The notes below the pieces were generated by a model. The model saw only the letters and a program-made list of their open reading frames with translations. It was not told the origin of the DNA and made no database searches. Positions 40,906 through 50,452 of a stretch of 54,459 nt of DNA are shown piece by piece (the first letter of the stretch is position 1; each line of letters starts with the position of its first letter). The translations under genes and the position numbers were made by a program. Source of the DNA: Treponema sp. UBA3649 (GTDB taxonomy: Bacteria > Spirochaetota > Spirochaetia > Treponematales > Treponemataceae); contig DFKI01000160.1 in NCBI GenBank assembly GCA_002373325.1, forward strand, positions 35,525 through 89,983, in the 5' to 3' direction.

Positions 40906-41703
40906 TCAAAAAGTAGCCTCAACCATCTCCCGCATCCTTCTTGCATTCTTTGCCCCGCTGCCCTTGGGATGATTGTTGAAGTACATCTGAACTTTCTTTC
41001 CCTCGCCGTTTGCCTGCCTTACGATTGGGACAAAACTTGAAAGCTCGTCGTCGGAGTATTCGTAGCAGTAGCGTGAGCTTCCGTTTTGACCTTCGGCATC
41101 ATACCAGGCATTTTCATTTCGTCCGTGCATTCGGATGTATGCGCTGCTTCCGACAAACGGAGTCTTTGTCAAAGTTCCGTCGGGAAGATTTTTCAGCTGA
41201 GGCATGTCACAAAACACGATTGACGCATTCCGTTTCTCAAGCCCCTCAAAAACCGACTCTCGTATCCATTCCCTGTGGCGAAACTCAATCACCGCAGGAA
41301 ATCCGTCAAACTCGGAGATAAGTTTTGCAAGGTAGATTCTGTTTTCCTTTGTGTAATGAAAGCTCTGGGGAAACTGAAAGAGAAGAGCCGAAAGCCTGTC
41401 CTTTTCGTAAAGTGGATTCAGTGCCGATTTCAAATCCTCCGCCGCCGTCTGCCAATTTGAGTCAATCTCATGGGTAAGGAGCCTGATTGCCTTTATGCTG
41501 AAATTCAATCTTCCCTCGGACCGCTCGTAAAAAGAAATCAGCCTCTCCGCCGTGGGCATGTCGTAAAACGTGCTGTTCACTTCAAGCGCGTTAAAAACGG
41601 TGGAATAATATGGAAGAAAATCTTTTCGCTTTAAGTCCTCGGGATAAAAAACACCCTTCCACTCCGGGTAGTCGTAGCCGCTTGTGCCGATGAGATTTGT
41701 CAT
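40906..41703 (-). CDS. DUF72 (YecE-like) protein
   Basis: 265 residues with family hallmarks: an N-terminal IGTSGYDYPEWKGVFYPED, LEVNSTFYDMPTAERL, FSIKAIRLLTHE, AVIEFRHREW, the AYIRMHGRNENAWYD segment and VQMYFNNHPKGSGAKNA near the end. It adopts a TIM-barrel-like fold; activity is unknown. Its ATG overlaps the jetD stop by 4 nt (ATGA), so it is translated from the Wadjet transcript. That placement is noteworthy because DUF72 is not a standard Wadjet component. Confidence 0.92.
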   Translation of the reverse strand: MTNLIGTSGYDYPEWKGVFYPEDLKRKDFLPYYSTVFNALEVNSTFYDMPTAERLISFYERSEGRLNFSIKAIRLLTHEIDSNWQTAAEDLKSALNPLYEKDRLSALLFQFPQSFHYTKENRIYLAKLISEFDGFPAVIEFRHREWIRESVFEGLEKRNASIVFCDMPQLKNLPDGTLTKTPFVGSSAYIRMHGRNENAWYDAEGQNGSSRYCYEYSDDELSSFVPIVRQANGEGKKVQMYFNNHPKGSGAKNARRMREMVEATF

Positions 41704-42932
41704 AAAGATTCCTTCCAGCTGACAGTTTCCTGCTCAAGCTTGCAGTTATTTTTTAGCATGTAATTCATAATATCAGAATACTTGTTTTTCGAAATGAGAG
41801 TCTCAGCCTTTTTTATATCATTTGCCTCAAGCTGTTTTGTAAAAACAGAATATTTTTCAAGTTCAGGGATTCCCATTTTATATGATTTGAAATCTATCTG
41901 CGTTTTTGAGCGAAGATTTTCCAAAATAAAAAATCCGTCCGGGTCAATGTCGCCAAAATGAAAGTATTCTTTACTTTGGTTTTGCAAATGGATTTTCTTC
42001 AAAAAATTTTGCTTTGCGCTGTTGTGGTAGCCCGACAAAAAAATCAGAAACGTATCTGGATTTTTCATTCTGTTGAAAGAAGTAAGGTTTTCAACCGTCA
42101 TGATTTTTGAATCTTCTATTTCAAAAGACTTTATCAGATTTATGGAAGAAGATGAAAGCGCAAGGGGAATGTCTGAAGAAAGATTAAGAATGTTCCCATT
42201 TTCAAAAATAATATTTCCCTTTCCCTTAAAATACACATAGGTCGGATTCGCAAAAATATTACATTCTTCAAGAATAACTTTGCCTGCCTCTTTTTCATCG
42301 GCACAGTTTTCTATTGAAGAATCAAAACGTCCGCTTCTCCGCAAGATTTTTAAGACCTTGCTTTTGTATTTTGTCTCCCATGTTTTTGAATTTGCCAAAA
42401 CTGATATGGAAAGTTCCCGCTCAAGGATCTCGCTTTTGTTCTGCAATATGAATATCAAAAGAGAAATGATATTCTTAGCTTCTTCCTGAATGAATTCTGC
42501 TTTCTTTCCAGACCCAAGGCGTTCTACCTGTTGTTTGCAAAAGTCTTTTACAATCTGAGGCAAACTTGAATCATCACAATATTCGGAATAAAAAGAGATT
42601 TCCTCCCCTACCCTTGTGTTCTTATCTTTTACGCCAAGAACCGTCCGGATTGCATTCCAGTTTTCTTCGTTTGCTACGGCAGTTATTTTTGCGATTCTTT
42701 CGTATTTCCAATCAACTTGAACAAAATTCTCTGACTCAAGCAGGCGGCATTGTTTTTCAAAATCTTCAATTTCATTTATATCGGCAGAATCCTTTTCATA
42801 AGACTTGAACACATCAGACGGCTTTATGGAAAAGCTCTGCGTAACGGCATTTTCACCTTTGTAGGTTTTGCTTGATTCGTATTTGGTGAGTAGCTTTTGT
42901 AATATTTGTTTTTGAACGTTTGAATAAATCAT
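41700..42932 (-). CDS. jetD: Wadjet nuclease subunit JetD
   Basis: 410 residues. The N-terminal half is the DUF3322-like arm. The C-terminal half is a Toprim-like DUF2220 domain, with the acidic residues in MTVENLTSFN and YFHFGDIDPDGFFI and the strand FLIFLSGYHN. JetD nicks or cuts plasmid DNA after loop extrusion by JetABC. It overlaps jetC by 4 nt and the DUF72 gene by 4 nt. Confidence 0.88.
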   Translation of the reverse strand: MIYSNVQKQILQKLLTKYESSKTYKGENAVTQSFSIKPSDVFKSYEKDSADINEIEDFEKQCRLLESENFVQVDWKYERIAKITAVANEENWNAIRTVLGVKDKNTRVGEEISFYSEYCDDSSLPQIVKDFCKQQVERLGSGKKAEFIQEEAKNIISLLIFILQNKSEILERELSISVLANSKTWETKYKSKVLKILRRSGRFDSSIENCADEKEAGKVILEECNIFANPTYVYFKGKGNIIFENGNILNLSSDIPLALSSSSINLIKSFEIEDSKIMTVENLTSFNRMKNPDTFLIFLSGYHNSAKQNFLKKIHLQNQSKEYFHFGDIDPDGFFILENLRSKTQIDFKSYKMGIPELEKYSVFTKQLEANDIKKAETLISKNKYSDIMNYMLKNNCKLEQETVSWKESL

Positions 42933-45900
42933 CGTGAATGCCAGCTTCCTTCCACAGGCTTTGTGTATTTCCCCTGAGTGTAAAGAGAAACCGTATTGTC
43001 AATGTGTTGGCCTATGCTGTTGATTTTTTCGGGTGGTGCCGCATAGAAAACCTGGAAGTTGTTGTCCTCTAAAAATTTTACCATCTGTTCGATTCGCTCT
43101 TTTGACAATGCGGAAAAAGCTTCGTCAATAAACGCAATGCGTGCGCAACACACGTCTTTTGGATAAAACTGCATCAGGCTTGCCGCAAGCACGATAAAGT
43201 ATGGAGTCTGTTTTTCACCGCCAGAAGCAGAGCCTTGCTTTTTGGACAAATCCATTTCAGATTCCTCATCGCCAATGTGACTTCTGATTGTCATGTCGTA
43301 AGTAAAATAGTTACGGTAATCCGAATAATCTTCTTCCTGCTCCGTATCAAGGATTTTGTTCAGGAAGGACTGAACGTCATCTGCAAGCTTTTCATCAGAC
43401 ACTGTGCGAACTGTAAATAAATCCGGACTTTCCGAATACAACTCAAGATTCTTACAAATTGTAAAGAAAACCTGTCTGTCAGATTTTTCTTCCATCTTGA
43501 ACTGATAAATATCCCTACCAAATGGAATACGTTTTAGTTCTGAATTGATTGCGGCAATTTCTTCTTTTGCGGAAATTATTTTTTCGTTAAGTTCTGCAAC
43601 AAAATCATGCAGGAAAACGTCCCTAAGTTTTTCCGACTGTTTTTCGACCTTATTTTTTGCCTCGTCAATTTTAACATTTGCCACATCACGGTAACGGTCG
43701 CGGTAAAACGAAATAAACTCTACGCCATAATTTGAAGAATCAATTTCAGAAAGAAGATTGTAGTCACGCTGCCTGTCTTCCATTTTTCTTTTTGCGTCAT
43801 CAACAGCAGTTTTCAACTCATTCAGACGTTTTTCGCCAATAATTATAAACGTATTCCTCTGTTTGCTTGCCCGCTCATATTCATCTTTCATTTCATCAAC
43901 TAATTCCGGATGTTGTCCTGAGATTTCTTTATATTCATCTTCATACTTTTTTGATTCTTTAATTTTCTCAGATATCTCTTTCTCCTTATTTTGGATTGCA
44001 GTCCTTACCGAAGCTCGTTTATCTGCAACATCTATATCAGATTCATATGCCTGATCATAATTTGATTTTGCAATTTCATATTCTTTTGCCGCAGCCAGCA
44101 TCTCGGGACTGTTTTTTAATTCATCAATCTGGGCAGAAAGTTTCCCGAAGTTTTTATTCTCTTCCAAAAGTTCTTTAGCGCAATCAAAATTGTAACGCTC
44201 AACCTTCCATTCAACATTGTCGATTAGCTTTACAAACTGATTTCGGTTTTGCAGTTCCTTTTCATATCCTGACTTTTCAAGATTCAATTCTTCCTCTTCC
44301 TTTCGGGCCTGCTCCAGCTGAATCTTTACCACATTGTTACCCAAGCACAGTGATGTCTTTTGAATCTGCATTTTGCTTGCCGCATAACTTTTGCAAAGCA
44401 TGCCGTCTTTTGTAATTCCACCCTTGGAATATTTATGAAGCTCATCAAGATTCTGGCAGAGATGAATTCCATTTAAAAGATAATTTGCGTAATGTCGGGC
44501 ACCTTTGTTTGTGATATTCAAAACAGAAGCGGCAGAGTTTTCTTCAATTTCCGTCTCTGGGATTTTATCTGTCAGGACAACGCTTGTCTTATAAATATTT
44601 TTTTCATTCAGAGTTTTTAACGCCTCATGGCAATAGTGGTCGTCCACAATGATGTTAAATCGCTTGTTCCATAAAAATGTTTCTATCGCTTTACGCCAAC
44701 TCTCATCGCTCAACGATTCCACAAGCTCAGCAAAAAAACGGACAGGTGATTTTATTCCACGCTTGTCAAACTCATTTTGAATAATCCGTTTAGCCTCTTC
44801 CGCCTCCTGAGGGAACTGCACAATGTTCGATTCCAGATTCTTAATCCGTTTTTGAACTTCTGTTATTTTGCCCGCCACGTCATAAAGCTTATCTTTTATG
44901 CGGCCATTTTCTTCTACGAACAGATCACGCTGATTTTTTATCTTGTTTGAAAAATCAATGAATGTTGAAATCTTTTTATCGGACTCAAAATCACTTTCAC
45001 TCAGATTTAAGAGAATCGTTTTGCTGGCATCAGGAATCGCAAAATATTCGTCAATCTGAGGAAGAATCACTTTGAGCGAAATCTGGAGATTCTTTAGCTG
45101 AACCAGCTCCTTTTCCAAGCCGTCAATTTTTTCCTTGATTTCATCCCGGTCCCTTTCCATTTTTTCAAGGCTTTCTGCAATTGAATGGTTTTTGTTTTCC
45201 ACATCAGAAAGGCGTTTCCTCATTTCTGAGAGGTTTGCCTCGCTTTCTTTTTTCTTTTTCTCCAAATCTTTCAGCTGAATTTGATTGTTCTGAAGATCTA
45301 TTTCCAGCTTTGAAATTTCATCTTTGTATTGATTTATATACTGGTAGCGGAACATCAGCTCGCGGATATTATAATTGCGAAGAACTTTTTCGTAGTCACG
45401 TGTCTTTTCTTCAATCTCCTCAAGAAGTTTTTTTCGTTCCTGAATCTGCTCGAACATCTCCTTTGCCTGATCGTAAAGCTTACGCTGCTCTCGAAGCCGG
45501 TCAAGGGATTTTACTTCTGCCTCTGCAAAAACCGAAGTCTGCAAGAATTTATCCACATTGCGCTCTGGGTCAAAGGCCATCATTTTAAGGAGCTTTTCCT
45601 TATACTTCCTGTAATCCGTTGTCCTAATTCCAAGTTGGCGGGTCAACTGGGGAATTGCTTTTTCACGACCAAGGAAGTCTGCTCCTTTTAGTGGAATGTT
45701 TTTGAATGTCAGGTTATTTTTTGCAGTTACGATCAGCTTTCCCTTTTCTACCGAACTAAAATTGAAATCCTCAAGGCGGCATTTTTCGCGGATAATCCAC
45801 TGGCTGATTGCCCTATCACTTTCCGAGCGGGATTCAATGCAAACTGCAATCACATGGTAATCAGAAATAAGCGGGTCAAAAAATTCCATTGCGATGTAAG

Positions 45901-46174
45901 AAGTAACGCTTCCCGGACGAAGATATCTGTCAGAGCCGTTTGTCTTTCTGTCTCCGTGGATATATGCTGTAACGTTTCTTCCATTGTCGTCAGCCGCTTT
46001 GTTAAACTGTGTGTTGGCCGTAATCAGATAGCTCATCGCATCAAGAATCGTAGTCTTTCCAGTACCGTTTACTCCAGTAAAAAGTGTGGAACTTCCCAAA
46101 GAGATTTTTTCATTTTGAAAGCATGACCAGTTTACAAGAAGCAGCCGTTTGGCGGTTTTGCGGTTATCTTTCAT
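42929..46174 (-). CDS. jetC: Wadjet SMC-like ATPase JetC
   Basis: 1,081 residues. Walker A FTGVNGTGKTTILDAM is near 32-47. Long coiled coils cover about 215-400 and 620-880, with a hinge-like domain between (ETFLWNKRFNIIVDDHYCHE). The signature motif is SASGGEKQTPYFIVLAASL, and Walker B is ARIAFIDEAFSALSKERIEQ near the C-terminus. MukB-like SMC motor that extrudes circular DNA. It starts at ATG 46174, overlapping the jetB stop by one base (TGATG). Confidence 0.93.
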   Translation of the reverse strand: MKDNRKTAKRLLLVNWSCFQNEKISLGSSTLFTGVNGTGKTTILDAMSYLITANTQFNKAADDNGRNVTAYIHGDRKTNGSDRYLRPGSVTSYIAMEFFDPLISDYHVIAVCIESRSESDRAISQWIIREKCRLEDFNFSSVEKGKLIVTAKNNLTFKNIPLKGADFLGREKAIPQLTRQLGIRTTDYRKYKEKLLKMMAFDPERNVDKFLQTSVFAEAEVKSLDRLREQRKLYDQAKEMFEQIQERKKLLEEIEEKTRDYEKVLRNYNIRELMFRYQYINQYKDEISKLEIDLQNNQIQLKDLEKKKKESEANLSEMRKRLSDVENKNHSIAESLEKMERDRDEIKEKIDGLEKELVQLKNLQISLKVILPQIDEYFAIPDASKTILLNLSESDFESDKKISTFIDFSNKIKNQRDLFVEENGRIKDKLYDVAGKITEVQKRIKNLESNIVQFPQEAEEAKRIIQNEFDKRGIKSPVRFFAELVESLSDESWRKAIETFLWNKRFNIIVDDHYCHEALKTLNEKNIYKTSVVLTDKIPETEIEENSAASVLNITNKGARHYANYLLNGIHLCQNLDELHKYSKGGITKDGMLCKSYAASKMQIQKTSLCLGNNVVKIQLEQARKEEEELNLEKSGYEKELQNRNQFVKLIDNVEWKVERYNFDCAKELLEENKNFGKLSAQIDELKNSPEMLAAAKEYEIAKSNYDQAYESDIDVADKRASVRTAIQNKEKEISEKIKESKKYEDEYKEISGQHPELVDEMKDEYERASKQRNTFIIIGEKRLNELKTAVDDAKRKMEDRQRDYNLLSEIDSSNYGVEFISFYRDRYRDVANVKIDEAKNKVEKQSEKLRDVFLHDFVAELNEKIISAKEEIAAINSELKRIPFGRDIYQFKMEEKSDRQVFFTICKNLELYSESPDLFTVRTVSDEKLADDVQSFLNKILDTEQEEDYSDYRNYFTYDMTIRSHIGDEESEMDLSKKQGSASGGEKQTPYFIVLAASLMQFYPKDVCCARIAFIDEAFSALSKERIEQMVKFLEDNNFQVFYAAPPEKINSIGQHIDNTVSLYTQGKYTKPVEGSWHSR

Positions 46175-46902
46175 CAGTCTTCATCTCCTCTTTCAATCTC
46201 AATATCAATGGGATCACTCTCTACCTCGACAGACTCGCTATCCCCCAAGCCGTCAAGTTCATCAGGCTCCTGCTCATCATCGATTCCCTTCATCTTCTTT
46301 TCCGCGTCTTTTACAAAGGAAACAAATTCACTTTCGTTAAGGGCAAACTGTAGCGACGGATAAAGTATGATCGTAAAATCTTCTTCCCCTATTTCGCCGC
46401 TGGTCCCAATCAAGTTGAACTTGCAGAAGAGCTTTAGGATGTCACCAAGAGGTCCTTTGTCAAAATTTTTCTTGTAGTCATATTTTTCAAGCTCCATATT
46501 CAAATCTGACAAAGTAATTTTGATAACTTTATCCAAAGAACCGCGATGCAGCCTGTCTGAAAGTAAAGTCCACAAACAGCACAAAACAATGCTTTCAATT
46601 TTTCTAAAGCGAAAACGGTTTACGGCTACTGTTGCGGAAATGTTTTCATTCACCAAATTTGAAAGCATGATTACGCCGGAATCTTTTTGAACAAGGACTT
46701 CAAATCCCATAAAAGAAAAGTAGTGGGAAAAGAAATCTGAGTTTTTTGAAACAAAATAAAACATCTTTCGGTTCTCTTCGTCTTTATCACGGACAATGAA
46801 AGTTTTTTTTAGAAGATTGCGGGCACATTTCTGAAAAGTTTGTTTTTCGCCGGATGTAAATTCAGTATTCCAGTATTCGTCAACAGATTCATTATTTGTC
46901 AT
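46174..46902 (-). CDS. jetB: Wadjet MukE-like subunit JetB
   Basis: 242 residues, a DUF4194/MukE-like KITE subunit by position and winged-helix pattern (CARNLLKKTFIVRDKDEENR, then LSDLNMELEKYDYKKNF). The last 40 residues are strongly acidic (EEPDELDGLGDSE-type). It overlaps jetA by 11 nt and jetC by 1 nt. Confidence 0.85.
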   Translation of the reverse strand: MTNNESVDEYWNTEFTSGEKQTFQKCARNLLKKTFIVRDKDEENRKMFYFVSKNSDFFSHYFSFMGFEVLVQKDSGVIMLSNLVNENISATVAVNRFRFRKIESIVLCCLWTLLSDRLHRGSLDKVIKITLSDLNMELEKYDYKKNFDKGPLGDILKLFCKFNLIGTSGEIGEEDFTIILYPSLQFALNESEFVSFVKDAEKKMKGIDDEQEPDELDGLGDSESVEVESDPIDIEIERGDED

Positions 46903-48283
46903 TCTTTTTTGCCCTCCAGTGCTTTGTCACAAAGTTTTCGCTTTCAATATATGTTTCATCGCTTTCTATGGAGTAGCCGTTTTCTTTTGCATAACTAACT
47001 GCAGCGAGAGATTTTAAAATATCGTCCTTGCTTGAATAATCAAAAGTACTGTTATCGATTATTTCGTTCTGGGCGAACAAGTCATCCATATATTTTTTCA
47101 TTTCGTCTTTTGAATATGGATTGTGGGATTCCTGCTCAAGAATGTATTTTTGTTTTTCAAGTTCTTCCTTTGTCAACTCAAAATAATCGGACTCCGTATT
47201 GTGCAAAACCTGCTGGCTTTTGTGGGGATACATAAGGGAAGATTGGTCAATATATTCATATTTCTGGATATTAAACAAAGCTCCGGCCTCATCCTTTTCT
47301 GCAATATTTTCTGAAGAAATCAAAATCCGAAGCGTCTGCTCAACCACACCACGGATATCAAGTCCCTTGTTTCTAAGCATTCTCTCCCTAGCTATGGCAA
47401 TATGGATGTAGGTGTTAATCTTTTGCTTTATGTCATCCATGATTTTGTTGTAGTCATCGTGAAGAAATTTTTTTGTGGAATCAATCATCTCATAGATTCG
47501 TTCCTGAGCTTCCATTTTTGAAATCAGATTTTTATGAGCCTTTTCCTCCGCTTGCAATTCATCGCAAAGCAACAAGAACAAATCAGGTGATTTGAGTTCT
47601 TCAAGTTTTCTGGTGATAAAGTTTCTGTAAATATGAATGTTCTGCTGATGAACAAGTCTGGAATACTCCTTTATAAAATCGCCGTCACAGTAAGAAATGA
47701 TATTCTCCGTAAGGCTTTCAAGGCTTCCCTCGTGATTCATCTTTTCGATAATCCTTTTGATTGAAGTGGACAGTTTTTTCAGTGACGAAGAGAGAGACTT
47801 TGCGTCTGAAAAAGTTGGTTTTAGAATAAAGTTATATAGTTCCTGTTTGTTTTCGTATTCTTTTGAATTAAAACGGTTATAAATGTTGAGAATGTAATTT
47901 GAAAATTCTGGAGTAGTAGGATTCTTTAATTTTTGTAAAAACTCTGCCAATGCAATTCCATTGTCAGTCATTATAATATATTTTTCAAAAGTGGAATCAT
48001 CCTGATATTCTTCAAGCCAGCCAACAGAAATAAACTTCCGCAAAACAAAATTAGCTTCATCATTTCCCGCATTCGCCGTGTTTTCTTCATCTGACAAATC
48101 AAGATGGTTTTCCAATAAAAAAGCTGCCAGCACATCCCGCAGATAAGAACGTTCAAGTCGTCCGGAAATTTCTTTGTCATTTTGATTATGTATTAATTCC
48201 AGGCAGTCCGCATAGATACGGCTGTTGCTTATTCCTGAGAGGCAGTTAAAAAAATCGGATGGAATTATGTCAAAGACATTCAT
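46892..48283 (-). CDS. jetA: Wadjet kleisin-like subunit JetA
   Basis: 463 residues, mostly helical. The N-terminal winged-helix region (FDIIPSDFFNCLSGISNSRI) and the helical middle resemble the DUF5716-type JetA, which would place the system outside the DUF3375 (type I) class; the exact type is uncertain. It bridges the JetC heads as MukF does. First gene of jetABCD. The upstream gap is 55 nt and has no obvious Shine-Dalgarno sequence. Confidence 0.83.
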   Translation of the reverse strand: MNVFDIIPSDFFNCLSGISNSRIYADCLELIHNQNDKEISGRLERSYLRDVLAAFLLENHLDLSDEENTANAGNDEANFVLRKFISVGWLEEYQDDSTFEKYIIMTDNGIALAEFLQKLKNPTTPEFSNYILNIYNRFNSKEYENKQELYNFILKPTFSDAKSLSSSLKKLSTSIKRIIEKMNHEGSLESLTENIISYCDGDFIKEYSRLVHQQNIHIYRNFITRKLEELKSPDLFLLLCDELQAEEKAHKNLISKMEAQERIYEMIDSTKKFLHDDYNKIMDDIKQKINTYIHIAIARERMLRNKGLDIRGVVEQTLRILISSENIAEKDEAGALFNIQKYEYIDQSSLMYPHKSQQVLHNTESDYFELTKEELEKQKYILEQESHNPYSKDEMKKYMDDLFAQNEIIDNSTFDYSSKDDILKSLAAVSYAKENGYSIESDETYIESENFVTKHWRAKKNDK

Positions 48284-48338
48284 GCTAAATCAAAGTCTAA
48301 CATATTTCAGATAACATGTAAATTACATGAGCTTCGTT

Positions 48339-49508
48339 TTAAACTTCTCCGCACAGATTCCCGCAGTTCTTGTAATTCATGTATTTCACTCCGTCAGATT
48401 CAAGCTCCAAATCTCCGCTGTACACAACTGTTGGGGAAAATGCGTTTGGGGCAAAGGCGCATATCTTTTTCAGATTTTTAGCGAACTCTTTGTTGTATGT
48501 TGAGGCTGACTTTATTTCCACAGGAATGATTTTTCTTCCGTCCGCAATTATCAAATCAATTTCAAAGCCCTTGCTGTCTCTAAAATAATACAGGCTTTTT
48601 TCCATTCCCTTGTTGAACTGACTTTTTAAAACTTCAAGTATGACCATATTCTCAAATAGATTCCCTACAAGCGGGTCGCGGGAAACCTGGTCAGGATTTT
48701 TTATTCCCAAAAGATATGAAGCAAGTCCCGGCTCATAAAAATAAATCTTGGGCGACTTAATAAGCCTCTTCGTATAGTTTTCAAAATAAGGTTCAAGTTT
48801 GAAAATAATAAAGGAAGATTCCAGAACCGAAATCCATTGCTCAACCGTTGTCCTTGAAACTCCGGCATCATTGGAAAGGGATTCATAATTGACAACCTGC
48901 CCAATACGCCCTGCAAGAAGATGAAGGAACTTTTCAAACAGAGCCTTGTTCTTTACATTTAAAAGCGTCTGCACATCACGCTCAACATAGGTTTGAAAAT
49001 ATGAGCGGTAGAGCAAATCCGCGGGCTGACCTTCTGCATAAAGACGGGGCATAAATCCCTGATACAAAAAATCGTCTTTTGAAAAATCCATGTTTGCGGA
49101 ATTCAACTCCTGAATGGAAAACGGAAGAAGATTGATGACGGCAGTTCTTCCTGCAAGAGATTGGGAAATTGCGGATTTTAATCCCTGCTGAAAACTTCCT
49201 GTCAGAATAAACTGGGCAGTTGCTTTTTTTTCATCAACGATTACCTGGATTTTATTTAAAAGCTCCGGGATGCGTTGAACTTCATCCAAAATCACAGGCC
49301 CTTTTATCATGCCGAAAAATGCATTCACGTCATTCTTTGCAAGATTGTAAAACTCAGGGTCCTCAAGATTTATATATGAATAGTCCTTGAAAAATGACTT
49401 TACAAGCGTCGTCTTCCCAGACTGGCGAGGTCCCAAAATTGTGACGACCGGAAAATAATCCGCGCATCGCTTTAATTCCGTTTCAGCAAGTCGTTTTATC
49501 TCAATCAT
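48339..49508 (-). CDS. AAA_14/DUF4143 ATP-binding protein (second copy)
   Basis: 389 residues. Walker A LGPRQSGKTTL is near 25-35, the Walker B-like region GPVILDEVQRIPELLNKIQV near 74-93, then FILTGSFQQGL. The DUF4143 domain ends with a nuclease-like motif, GFEIDLIIADGRKIIPVEIK. Only distantly related to the gene at 39152. It starts at ATG 49508, 6 nt after a TATAAT box and with no Shine-Dalgarno sequence. The frame is open six codons earlier, but within the promoter. Confidence 0.92.
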   Translation of the reverse strand: MIEIKRLAETELKRCADYFPVVTILGPRQSGKTTLVKSFFKDYSYINLEDPEFYNLAKNDVNAFFGMIKGPVILDEVQRIPELLNKIQVIVDEKKATAQFILTGSFQQGLKSAISQSLAGRTAVINLLPFSIQELNSANMDFSKDDFLYQGFMPRLYAEGQPADLLYRSYFQTYVERDVQTLLNVKNKALFEKFLHLLAGRIGQVVNYESLSNDAGVSRTTVEQWISVLESSFIIFKLEPYFENYTKRLIKSPKIYFYEPGLASYLLGIKNPDQVSRDPLVGNLFENMVILEVLKSQFNKGMEKSLYYFRDSKGFEIDLIIADGRKIIPVEIKSASTYNKEFAKNLKKICAFAPNAFSPTVVYSGDLELESDGVKYMNYKNCGNLCGEV

Positions 49509-49514
49509 ACTTGA

Positions 49515-49543
49515 ATTATAGAGCAAAACGGAACAAAATGCAA
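49515..49543 (-). promoter_or_regulatory. Promoter with leaderless geometry (second DUF4143 gene)
   Basis: On the minus strand TTGCAT (49543-49538), 17-bp spacer, TATAAT (49520-49515), then 6 nt to ATG 49508. Confidence 0.7.
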
Positions 49544-49588
49544 GTTGAAGTTGCGATTTGTACCAAAAATCTAAATCATATCACTTCC

Positions 49589-49945
49589 TTACACCTTCAG
49601 AACCTCTTTCCATTCCGCTTCTTTAAATCCCGTGCAGACCGCATCATCGGTTACAAGCAGGGGTCTTTTTACCAGCATGCCATCACTTGCCAAAAGCTTA
49701 AACTGCTCGTCCTCGCTCATGTTCGGGAGTTTTGCAGAAAGCTCCATCTCTCGGTAAAGGATTCCGCTGGTGTTAAAAAACTTTTTGAGCGGTAGCCCGG
49801 ATTTCTTGTATAATGCACGCAAGGTCTTTTCGTCCGGATGCTCGCCCTTAATGTCGATTTTCTGATACTCCACACCCTTTGCCTCAAGCCAGGCAAGAGC
49901 CTTTTTGCATGTGGAACAGCGGTCGTAACAGTAGACTTTGATCAT
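49589..49945 (-). CDS. ArsC/Spx-like thioredoxin-fold protein
   Basis: 118 residues from ATG 49945 (AAGGAG with 6-nt spacing; the open frame extends 7 codons further). The redox motif is CSTC in YDRCSTCKKALAWLEAKG, with the helical GLPLKKFFNTSG segment and KRPLLVTDD near the end. It belongs to the ArsC-like reductase family of YffB/Spx type. The substrate is unknown; arsenate reduction is not specifically supported. An isolated gene between defence genes. Confidence 0.88.
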   Translation of the reverse strand: MIKVYCYDRCSTCKKALAWLEAKGVEYQKIDIKGEHPDEKTLRALYKKSGLPLKKFFNTSGILYREMELSAKLPNMSEDEQFKLLASDGMLVKRPLLVTDDAVCTGFKEAEWKEVLKV

Positions 49946-50011
49946 GGAAGACTCCTTTTTATTCACTTAAGATGAACCCAGTATATCACGGAAAAAAATA
50001 TTTCTCAATTT

Positions 50012-50452
50012 TTATTTCTGCACCATCTTAACCGTTTGCTCATCCATCTCGCCGCCAAAATATTTATCCAGCACAGCCTTGAACACCCGAGCTTCCTTTT
50101 CGTATTTTGAATCATGTCCAGAAGCAAGCAAAAAGAGCGTCATGGAAGATTTTAGCTTCAAGTCATCGGGATAACCCATCACCTGAGTTGCGTTGTTTGA
50201 CTCAAGGGCAAGGAGGCTTTCAGAAATTTCCACCAGATGCGAGCGAAGCAGATCGTCCGCAAGATATTCCCGCGCTTCTTCAATTCCTTTGATTCCATAG
50301 TACTGTGAAATCTCACTGAATCCAAGGCCCTCCAGCTGGGGGAATATGTACCACATCCAGTGGCTTTGTTTTTGTCCGCTGCGGATTTCGGCAAGGGCAG
50401 TTTCGTAGTCGAGTTCCTGTTTTTTTTTGAATCGGGTTAGGTCGTGGGGCAT
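50012..50452 (-). CDS. DUF1810 family protein
   Basis: 146 residues with the family hallmarks ALAEIRSGQKQSHWMWYIFP, a following LEGLGFSEIS segment, VMGYPDDLKLKSSMTLF and a C-terminal YFGGEMDEQT. Function is unknown; the fold is helical. ATG 50452 lies inside the end of the mcrC-like gene (16-nt overlap) with AAGGAG 6 nt upstream, so it is translated from the McrBC transcript. Confidence 0.93.
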   Translation of the reverse strand: MPHDLTRFKKKQELDYETALAEIRSGQKQSHWMWYIFPQLEGLGFSEISQYYGIKGIEEAREYLADDLLRSHLVEISESLLALESNNATQVMGYPDDLKLKSSMTLFLLASGHDSKYEKEARVFKAVLDKYFGGEMDEQTVKMVQK

